Position numbers and translations under genes: made by a program. Below are positions 49,201-60,300 of a stretch of DNA of 64,000 nt, piece after piece. A model generated the notes under the pieces. The model was not told the DNA's origin. It worked only from the letters and a program-made list of their open reading frames with translations, and searched no databases. The DNA comes from Helopsaltes ochotensis (taxonomy: Eukaryota; Chordata; Aves; Passeriformes; Locustellidae). Within the stretch, counting starts at the first letter, position 1; every line of letters begins with the position of its first letter. The stretch lies in the NCBI GenBank assembly GCA_013400155.1, contig VXBM01000668.1, positions 67,675 through 131,674 of the forward strand, read 5' to 3'.

Positions 49201-51165
49201 CTGTAACATCAAACAGGAACTTCAAATTCCATCAGAGGAGTGGTCTTACTCCTGTTCACATATAGCATGTAGTAAAGAGTTCTTTAAGTTACTAAAATTG
49301 ATTGCACAAGATCAGTAAAAGATATCCACACAAACTGTAATCATCCAGATAATTACAGATAGCATTTTGTATACAGAGCATTTTGTATCTCAGTGAGAGA
49401 GACAGCAGGTTGAGTATATCACTTCACTGAGCTACAGAAATTTTCCACAACTTCCTCTGCATTGTTATCTTTCTGCATACAAGAAACTTACAATGTCTCA
49501 TCTAATTTTTGCAAGCACAGACCATACCAGTCTTACAGTGCATAAGTACAGAAAATTTTTAGAAAACCATTTTTTTTCCAAATGTGAAGAGTAAAAGACA
49601 AAACTGCATGTAGAATTCAGCATCTGTTTTCTGGGGTGGGGGGGTAACTGGAACTGAAAATATTTTTCAGACACATACTGAATGCATTTCTTTGCTCAGA
49701 TTAAAACAGATGATGCATTTGAGGATAAAACAATAGTACCTAAAAATGTCATTCACCTGTTTTTTACCCTTTAATCTAGGTGTGCTTGTTTTAATTATCC
49801 ATTGCTCATTCTACCCAAGTTTTGAATTAAAACAGACATTCAGATGATTGATAAATGCTAGTATCTTTTCTTTACAGGGATTTATACAAAAATAAATGTC
49901 TCCACTTAGAAGGGCATTAAAATCAGGTGAAAGAATAAATTTATAAACCGACTGCGTGTGCATTGGAGTCTAAACAGTCTCTAAATAAAAACCTAAATTT
50001 AAAACCAGTCTCTAAATTTAAAACTGAATCACAAGAAGATGTATGAATACGAAACTTCCAGCCAATACTCAGGTTCTCTGTGTCCATCAATTCTTTGACA
50101 AAAATGACAGGGAATGCATAGAACTGGTCAGGGAAAACTCACAACTTTGTAGGAACAGAACCTAAATAGGAGGAGCCTCTATCCACAGATCAATATGAAG
50201 GTGTTACAACAATTATTCAGCTATATACTAAAAAGACAGTACAACAAATCACAGCCAGTTTCCAACAAAGTCAGCAATAAACTCACCTGAAGGCACTGGT
50301 ACCATTAGTAAGGCAACTGATACAATTATACCCTGAATCAATATATTAAAAGCAAGTCTTTTAGTAGGGGATAACAACTGGAATACATTAAAAATATTAA
50401 TTGGGACCATGATCCATTATGTACTGTTCATCCATAATCATAAAATTTTAAAACAAATGTCCTTTTAAAATAGATGATAGAGTAGCAGATTACCACATGC
50501 TAAATACTTCTCCACCTTTTCAGAATATGTATTTAAGCTAACCCTTGACAAAGAAGAGTGGAATAAACCATTTGAAAATATTCATCTCTACCAGCAAAAG
50601 AGCCAACACCAGCTGATAAAGAAAAACCTGGAAAAAGATCATCCTGCTTCCCTAAATGCCAAGAGTAAGTGCAAACTTTGCACTAAAAAGATTTTAAAAA
50701 ACCTGCAACCTTTTTATTTTTGCATTGGTGAGTTTTTTAGTATGAAATATATGTCACAATAATATTATAATCCAACTTTGCATGTCTGTAATAAGATTTC
50801 AGCATTTTTCTGAAGAAACAGGATAGGAGATGAAATAATAAACTAATTCCCTTTGAACAAAAACAATCTTATAAAGCATAACAACCCTTACAAGCACCAA
50901 AGTGCCAACTGTGATAAGAAAACACTGTCATATGGTCCACATGAAGTTCTTTGTAAGAGACCAGGCTTCATACAAATGTGACTGTTATTATACAGCACTC
51001 CTCTAGATGTTTTCAAAATTTTGGCACATTCAGAAAATGCAGAGAGAAATGAACTCCAAAAAATATAAGCAAAGGGCATTACAGAGCAATGAGAAAGTAT
51101 AATAACAGCCTTTCCTGAACTGTAAAATAATAGCAGTAATGAGGGAGAAAGAGAAAGTATGCTGG

Positions 51166-51171
51166 TTTATT
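51166..51171 (-). terminator. HOOK3: Proximal poly(A) signal of HOOK3
   Basis: AATAAA on the - strand 75 nt after the stop codon, followed by T/C-rich rather than clearly GT-rich sequence. It could support a very short 3' UTR. Confidence 0.4.
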
Positions 51172-51245
51172 TTCCTTGAATGTTGCACTTGCAATAGAAG
51201 TGGCCTGGATCACAGGACAGCTTTCTTTCTAAGGGCAAGGCTTCT

Positions 51246-51386
51246 CTACCTTGCTGTTGCTGGCTGGACGTGACCAGGGTAAGATCTCCTTGTGCTCGTG
51301 GCTTGCCTTTGTCTAGCCAGGAAGGACTGTCCTGAGCCTGTGCTAGCCAGTCTGTCTTCTGCTGCTTTTTTATGCAGAGTCATCCC
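51246..51386 (-). CDS. HOOK3: HOOK3 terminal coding exon
   Basis: The acceptor tttgtccatag is followed by 46 codons (GMTLHKKAAEDRLAS through GHVQPATAR) and TAG. The coding part is followed by the 3' UTR towards lower coordinates. Confidence 0.96.
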   Translation of the reverse strand, partial: GMTLHKKAAEDRLASTGSGQSFLARQRQATSTRRSYPGHVQPATAR

Positions 51387-54300
51387 CTATGGACAAAGAA
51401 AAATTCTCACTGAATTAGTGTTATTTTAAACAACTAATACAAAACACGGAACAACTTTATTCATTTACATTTTGTTCATTATTTCTGTCTTCATACTGAC
51501 TAAACTGTTATGAATTCCATACACAAAAGCATTGTATTTTCAAGGACAAGGGTAAGATATTCTTCCTAATGCTTTGTGTGGAACTCTTCCCCTCCACTGC
51601 AGTCATTCTCCAGGTTTAGAGTAACCACCTAAGAACTCAACATACACTTCTCATGGCAATTGGACAATTATTTCCAAAAGGGTTCCCCCCAATTCCTGGC
51701 TCCTTTCAGTATGTTGACTTAGAGAAGTACTTTTCTTCTGAATTAAGTTTAGGTATTGTCATTCTCTGTGGAAACAGCACCTTATATGTCAGAAGAACAT
51801 CTTGGGAAACAGTATGTTCTCATCAGGCAAAAACACAATGAAGATATTAAGAAAGCTTGGTGGGTCGTGCCGTTGTGTATAAAAGCAGAGGCTAATTAAA
51901 GAATGATACAAACAAAGCTATCAATGATCATCTTAGCGTTCATGATAGGTCACTGAATTGTGCGTCTTACACCAGGCTTGTCTTCTAATTGTTAGTGGGA
52001 CTAATGTTATAAAATTGGCCAAAGGCGCTGGTCACTTGAAAATACCTTCAATATCTAAACAATTCAAACACTTTGCTTGAGTTTAGACTTGCTATTCATG
52101 AACACAAGAAGGATGTAGAACAGCAAGAAGAAAACTCTTCCAAAGGAATACAGAGAGGAGGTATTTGAATTCTATGATGAAACAGAATGAAACAATAAAG
52201 TTACAGATGTCAAGTTAAGATTAAGAGCAGTTTCAATGCAACCAGTCAGCCAAAGATAAGTCTTGAACACATCCGATGGGGGCGACAACTCTCCTGACAC
52301 ACAGGCCTGTCAAAAGCTGTATGGCTGCACAGACTCAATCTTCTATCCAGACTTATTCTTTGAATAATTTAAGTGAGAGTCTGCTGATCCCCTCACTCTT
52401 TGTATGGGGCTAAATTTGCACCCAAGTTAAAGGGATCATTTCTCAGAGCACTACAACTGAATTGCAAGATGAATTGCTTTGATCGTGCCCCTTTATTAAA
52501 AACAACTGGAAGACGAGGTAAATCAAAGTAAATTTGAGCACTGTAATTTGTATAAGTGAAGGGCTGGGATTACAAAATAATGATCTGAGCCATTTCTGAT
52601 TTTAAAACTTGAAAATTACATCTGAATTTTTTATTTTCCACAAGGTTATTACAGGAACATACCCTTACATAGAGATAACTTAAGATTACTAAAAAGTATT
52701 TGCTTCTGTGTTTGCATGTTGGAAAATGCTTTTCAAACAAAAATACTGTAAATGAATGAATGCTGTTATAAACATGTCAGAAAAAAACAGTATTAATAGT
52801 TTCTTTCCTTTTTCATTTTCAATTAACAGGTTTGTGAGATTCTTACCATGTTGTACCAGGCACTAACGATGAATTTCTCCTCCATTTCTCTTTGACTTTT
52901 TGTTTTCTCGTATTCTTTCTATAAAACATAAAATCCATATATTTAAAGCCAAAATATAATAGAAGTATTAGTCTCTAACTAAAAACCAATGAGTTTTTAC
53001 CACAAAACACAGGGATTACTACCTCCAGGGAATGAAACATTCTGTCCCGCTCCTGCAACTGATTTTTCAGTGCCTGAATCTCAGGAGCAGCACCCTGGTT
53101 CTGTTTAGGATCTAATGTGCGGATGACCTGCAAGAGAAAACCAGTGTGTTTTTTATTAAATCCTGCAAAAGCAATCTTGTAAAGGAATTGAAACATTTTA
53201 AGTCAGATTAAGAAATAAAAAAAGAAGTAACTTAAAATATGTCTATCTCTTATCAACTGTAACATCTTAGAGCATCTGAACAGGGCCCTCTTTCACAGGA
53301 CCAGGAAACAAAACTACTGACAAGAAAAAGTGATAGCTAAAAGGTTCAGTATCCCAGACTCACATTTGCAGTTCCTAACCCAGGCTACATTACCTTGGGC
53401 CATGGTGATAGAAACAACTTCTGTAATGTTTCTCTCTTTATAGATACGATTTTCCTGCCTATTTTTCCTGCTTGAGGAAGGACTGCTTCTGTCCTTATGG
53501 ATATTTGCCATGATTCACGTATCTGGGGTACCAGGTGCCGTAACTTCTAGGTAGCCGTTAAGCCAACAAGCACTCCGTGGCACACGCATAACTGTTATGC
53601 TACTAAAAAGATGAAGGGACACCTGATACAATTTTATGTGTTATCCACGAGTGCTAGCAAACAGAGCTAAAGCAAGAACAAATCAACAAAATGCCTGCAT
53701 TATTAAGACTTTAATAGAAAATGTCTCAAAACCTTTGAACAACCTCTGGCTATACAGAAATAGACTTCTAATCTTTGATCTTTCTACCTATTTGAGTTGT
53801 GTCCAGATGCTGAAATAAAACAATGCTTTAAATTTTAGTGAGATATTTTTATTGTATGGTAAACATGTAAATGGTATGAGGAGAGGCTGAGGGGGATGGA
53901 GGTGTTTAGCCTGGAGAAAAGATGGCTCTTATCACTCCCTCCTTAAAAGGAGGTTGTAGCCAGGTGGGGGTTGTGGCCTCTTCTCCTTGGCAAACAGTGA
54001 CAGGATGAGACAACATGGCCTCAAGCTGTGCCAGGGAAGGTTTAGGCATTGTTAGGCATAGGAATGGGTTGCCTAGGGAGGTTGTGTAGTCACCATCCCT
54101 AGAGGTGTTCAAGGAACTGGATGTGGCACCTAGTGCCATGGTCTAGTTAACACAGTTGTGATCACTCAAAAGCTGCCTTGATGATCTTGGAGATACTTTC
54201 CAAACTAAATGATTCTGTGATTCTACTCTATAAAAGCATGTTATTTTTCTAAGAAAATACTCATTAGACCTGCTACACCTTCCATAGCAAAAGACCACAA

Positions 54301-57300
54301 TGATTCTACAAAAAAAGCCCTGCACCAAAACCCATCAATAACAACAAAAAGGAAAAAAAAAACAAAACCAAAACCCCAAACCAAACATAATTAAATGAAA
54401 GTTGATAAAAAGAATACAAAAAGTTAGCCTAACTAATTAATGCTACTGTCATATAAAATGCCCATTAGTAATACAGTACATACAAATAAACAAATCTTAC
54501 TGAAAAGGGAAAAGCTATCTTTCAGTGGAATATACTCTAAGACACAACAACCAATATAAAATAGTGGGGCAGGGCGACAGAGAAATTGTTTTAGACTTCC
54601 TGAAGACATTTCACAAGAAATAAATCAGGAAACTCCACAGAAGTAAAGGAAGAACGCATAAAGTTTTGCCAAATTAGGAACCTACTTACAGATTCCAATG
54701 TAATGATTCACATTTAAAGACACTGATATGCTTTCAAGAAACTTCAAACAGCAAAATATAGTACCACAATATTGCAATTTCAAAGCTACTAGTATAACCA
54801 TATTCCCAATACTTAAATACAGTCAACTTCTTTACAGAAGCACATATTAAGCAATAAAGGCAAAAGAGAATGCTGAACATTGTAAGAGAAATCTAACAAC
54901 TATTGAAGGTGATACAGTCAAAATGATCACTTTACCGCACAAAAGCGTCAATAAAAGAGTTTCAGAAATGGGGTAATCTTCTGCAGAATTAGTCCATATT
55001 AAATACTGAAACAGTAAGATGATAATCAACGGAACTCCCTTCTCTTTAATTTATTAGTGTATATACAGATCCCTCCTTCATTTTTATTCCCACATAGTGG
55101 ACACGTAATACAGTCTCTGTCAGACGTGGATAATTAACATGGAACACATCAACTTACACTTTTGGCCTTTTCCAAATACTTTTTGTATCGTTCTTCCATT
55201 TGCTTCATTTCTTCCTCCTTTTTTCGTAGAGCTTCTTGTAATTCCTCAATTTTAAGTGCTTTATGTCAGGAGATGCACACATTGGAAAATAACATCATTA
55301 TATTATGCATGTTTTCATGTTTTACAAAGGACACTTAAAACACAGCTAAAATATATTTCAGTTAAGAAAAACTGACATAATTACTGTACAGCTCAGAAAT
55401 ACATTAAAAATACGTACTATAAAATCTCAAAATGGATTTTTTGGGACATAACTTTGCTTTTTAAAATTATGACAAATAAAGAGAAATGAAATCATAAAGC
55501 AATCATGTCACTGAGCATGGGTTTACTAATGACTTACAGCTACTATAATATCTTGGCATGTAATACAGGCAAATATTTTTTTCTTAGTTTATATAAGAGG
55601 AATAATTCCTAAGAGGCACAACTCCTGCTTAAATCTACTTAACCGTAACATGAACATACTAAATTTAATTTCCCCCTCACATTTTCTTAAGCAGCAATTG
55701 AGATCAGTAGGACAGTTTATTTGCACAGATTTTTCCCATGTTGGTGTAAGAATGTGTCAAGCCACTATTACTTCTACATTTTCTACACAACTTCTCAGAT
55801 CTCAGAAAACAAAATTGTAGTTTTTCCTCCATGACATGACAAATAAGAATTTTATCACAAACTAGAAAAGTGCCATTGGTTATGATCTTTTGCCTTATTC
55901 TAGAATAACTACTCTTTGGAAAAATCCGGACTACCCCCATCATTACTTCTCCGAAAAAAATGTAGCAATAATGTGCTAAAAACCAACTAGATGCTGGGTT
56001 CTGCATACACTCTGAGCCATATGATACATAGCTTACATTCTCTGTGACCAGTAACAGAAAGTTGGCTCAAATTACAACACATTTTTGAAAACACATTGAA
56101 GGAATGAATATACATTGGAAGTAAAAATGACTCAGTGACAACAGCAAGGATCTTCTAAAATAGGATCTTATGAGACGTGACAGCTCTGGACAGATGAGTT
56201 TCAATGGCAGTGAGCTGGTATTTCTATGGTCAGTGATATTGGGGTTTGAGACTAGATGATTTTTAAGGTTCATTCTGACCTCTTAACATTCCATGGTTCT
56301 ATGATTTCTTACTGCAGCGTATCTACAATGTTCCTAAATGCATTTCCTAAATGCATTTCAAGTGCTAAAAGGATCTTTTTGGTCACCCTAGTTTCCACAC
56401 ACATTAACAACATACACATCACTTCCATTAAAAATGTACATTTTGCTTACCTGACACCTCCTTTAGATATTGTAATTAAAGATGTTGCACATGAAATAAT
56501 TTACAAAGAAAAGAAATTGATTGCATGGGTAACTCACAACTGTTGTTGCATCTTGGCTCCAAATCTTCAATAATAGCTCGTTTCTTCTGTAGCTCATTGT
56601 TAGCTTCATGGAGCTTCTCACTGTTATAAATCACAGAAGCACATATTGTTTTCACCAGTATTATTGTGCTTGAAATGAGCACTAAGCCATACAGAAAATC
56701 CTCAGAGAGAGATTATGTCTAAGGGCATGCTTGATTCTTTTTGTTCTGTGGAGCATGAGGACAAGTGACAATATTACTACAGAAATATTCATTAGATAAG
56801 ATGAAAAACATCGTTCTGCATGGATAACTGCAACAGCAAACAGTTTCTTTGTCAGTAACTGTACTTTATTTAGAACTTAGGAGTTAACTGTGAAATGAGG
56901 GCCCAAAATGAATACTCATAACTGATATTATGTTGAGGAAAGAATGGCTAAACCCAAAGGTAGCAGAAACTTCTTTCTGGAGGACAGTGAAAAAGCAAAT
57001 ACTCCTAGGGAAGTAAAAGATGTGCAAAAATAGCACAATAAAATGATAGCACTTCCTAAAGTATTACCTTCTATGCCATAACGCATATCAAAGAGTAAAC
57101 TTTTTTTTTATATTAACATGCTTTCCTCAGAAAAAAATTACTTTGTCCTCTTGAGCAAATATTTGCACAATGTTAAGTGAAGTCTTCTACTCAACACAAA
57201 ATGAGGGTTCCCTCATAACTCTTACTTTCACAATGATTTTCTATGGGAAAAAAGTAGAATCTGAACAACAGACTCCCAAATATTCCTGTGTTATCTAATC

Positions 57301-60300
57301 TCTCTCAGTTGTATATTTTCCAGATCCATGATTAATGACTGTCTACCTTCTTCACTATATGGAAAACCACATCATTTCAAACTGCAAACAAAAGAGGCAA
57401 ACAAAAATACTTACAGATGTTCTTCAAGTTTCTTTTTCAGAAGAACTGACTAAAATAGAAAGTTAAATGTTTTATTTTAATATATTATGAAGCTTTATCA
57501 TATTTTTAAAATATTTTAAACATGCAAAATTTTAAAATTTTTGACATTCTAACCAAAATCCAACTTTTTTATTTCAGTTTGAGATCACAACTGTAAAGCC
57601 TCTGTGGTAGCAACCTTTCTCAATTATAGATGTGTGACTTTAGTAAAATTAGAAGCCTTTAGAACTTCACAAGTATTTTCCCAGGAACTAGATCAATAAA
57701 AGCAAGATCCATAAATGACAGAATTCTAAGGCAGTTGTTTTAATTTGTTCAGTACTTTGTATTGGAAAGTCCAGCAAAATTTGTAAGAGCTGTCCTATTT
57801 TTGCAAAAACCAATATTGCACTGCAACTTGCAAGAAGACATGTAGCAAATTAGTTGAAGTAAATTCCCATCCCCACAGCAACTAGAAGGAGAAGAGTATT
57901 TCTAACTGCAGTGTAGCAAAACTGTCACCTTTTTTGTGTTTCTTATCTTTATTGATTACAGATATATAAAAATCACTGTACAACTTACAGCATTCCACTT
58001 TCTGGTTAAATCACATTTAGATAAGCTCCTTGAATAAAAACTTTGAAGTAATTTTTATATTTTAAACTCACTTCATACACAGTGAATATCTTTCAAAAAT
58101 AAAATAAAATAAAACTCAAATGACTATGAACTGAAAGTAGTGTTAAGTAAATAGAAAGCCATACTCACAATAGCCTTGAGCAGAAGCCCATGCCAAGAAA
58201 CAGAGATGACATTAGTATAAAGCAAAACAGCAGCCAACAGAAGAAACTATTTAGAAAGTCATGAACAGAAAAAGTTAAAGCTATGTATTTTTCACGCATG
58301 TGCAATTTCTTCCTGTGTTCTCACGAACAATTTCATCTTGTAACATTTTCTAAAACATGTCACTAAACCCAAAAATATAAAAATAATAAAGAATAACATT
58401 TACAAATCATTGTGTTTAAATCAGAATTCCAAAGGAAAACAACTGCTATTTTGGAAATTAATTTTAAAACAAAAATCATACAGCTAACAAAACCAAGGAA
58501 AATAGCCAGTTTGTTGAGCTACAACTAGAATTAAGAGATGCAGGTGTTTTTGTGGTGTGATGATGAATTGTGTTATTGCCACACTGATTGAATACAAAGC
58601 CAATGTAGACTATTTAAATCTCCAAGTGCCTTTTTAGTTTGTATTTATACAGTATTAATCACATGGAAGGGTTAGCATGTGACTGATGGTCCACAAAATC
58701 ATCAGAACATAAGATAAAATCATCAACAAAATTACTTCATTGTTTTTTCTCTAATGTTCTTTCAACCAAGAACATTTAGTCACCTTGCTCACAGAAAAAA
58801 TGACTGTGTGCACTCAAAAAGCTTTTTGGTTTGGTTATACTTCAAAATATTGTCTTTGGTCACATTCCTGGGGCATGTCTTTTCTTTATTACAGAGGAGA
58901 TTTTCTTACTGCATGACAAGAAAGGTGGAGAGCCATAAAAACAAGTCGATAAGGCTCTACTGACTTCACAGTCAGAGATTTGCAGCAGCCAAGGTTCTGC
59001 AGGTTTTGAACATTTGGCATTTTTCTTTTCCAGTCCTCTGAATAACTGCAGCAACACAACACTACCTTTTCTGTGACAAAAAATATTTGTTTACATCTAT
59101 CAGTCACAAATCATTTGAACTGTTCCCATCACTTATATCCGATCACCTAGGGGACTGCCGGCTTGCTAGGACAAGAAAGGGAAAAAGTGGGACGCAGTGC
59201 CCATTTCCCTAAGGTATCAAAAAACCAAAATTGAACTCAGTTTCATTTGTTCCTTTTTTTTTTTTTTTTTTAATCCTTGCATTGCACTTGGGTTTATCTT
59301 GGAAACAGACACAACTACTAGTCAACACTCATTCCATTTGTGTATTATTTATGTACTACCTGCACTGTTGAGGGAGTAACTCCTCTCCCAGCTAGACAGA
59401 TCATGTCTTCACAAGCAAGAAACTAATTGTGATAAAAGCCCAAACAATTAAAAGAAGCAGAAATTAGTTTACCCACATTAATTGACCCAAGACACATGAT
59501 CATGAAAGAGAATAAAACACTAAATATGCCATCCTGCACACCCCAGGATCCTATATATACTTGGCAGATAAATTCAAACAGATCACTCTAAAAATGGGCA
59601 AACATTACTTCTGGGATTTTTGCAGTATTGGTAAGCTTTAAAGACTCATACAAATCTAAAATGTAATTACTATAATTGTTGTTCTCTCATAGGAAGATAA
59701 GTCTCCTAAACACTAGAGAAATAAAAGCCTTTTTGCTTCAAGTTACTTTCATGGTTAAACAAGCCAAAGGAACAACTCCGTCCCCTTTTTCAGGGCAAAA
59801 TTTGGTTTCATTTTAGATGTTAAGGTTAGGGGCAGATGGCTAGGTTCTGGCCTGAGGTTAAGCTTACTTAGCAGGGTGTGGGAAACTATGGGTCATCTCT
59901 TCAGAAGACTGCTGGATGAGATTGATAACACTGTAAGGTGATGAAAGTCACAAAACAGCACCATGATGGATGGTCAGATTTCAAGGATGCTGACAGTAAT
60001 CATTTGCATTGGAAGGGACTTTTAAAGGTCATATAGTCCAACTCTCTGCAACAACCAGGGACACCTTCAACTATATCAGGTTCCTCAGAGCCCTGTCCAA
60101 CCTGGCCTTGAATATTCCACAGATGGGGCATCCACAACTTCCCTGGGCAACTTGTTCCAGTGCCTTACCAAATGAAAAACTTTATGGCTGAACTTTATGG
60201 CTAGCCGAAGAGGTAATAGTTCTGGGGACTTTTAGGGGAGGTGTTGCATCAGTAACAGATTGTAAGGCCAAGACTGCGTATGCTGCATTATGAAAAACAT

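Larger units (their letters stand above)
40256..51245 (-). other. HOOK3: HOOK3 3' UTR, long form (extent inferred)
   Basis: No exon of another gene, and no splice pattern, was recognised between the HOOK3 stop and a well-formed poly(A) site near 40256, so I infer a terminal exon of about 11 kb. Mammalian HOOK3 mRNAs also have very long 3' UTRs, from memory. The stretch is AT-rich and contains no recognisable CR1 or LTR, unlike the introns, which fits retained UTR. A GC-richer patch lies at about 41170-41860. Shorter forms ending at 45640 or 51150 are possible. Confidence 0.55.
53128..55157 (-). other. HOOK3: HOOK3 intron with CR1 insertion
   Basis: 2030 nt with a GTAAGT donor and a CTTGCAG acceptor. 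It contains a CR1 3' fragment (53871-54226) opposite to the gene, followed by an A-rich patch (54341-54388). Confidence 0.85.

Noticed and set aside
58150..58200. Donor-like ATT|GTGAGT on the - strand, a possible extra HOOK3 exon
   Set aside because: The SKAED and SVLLKKK exons already join in frame as expected for HOOK3, and no acceptor or coiled-coil coding sequence was found here.
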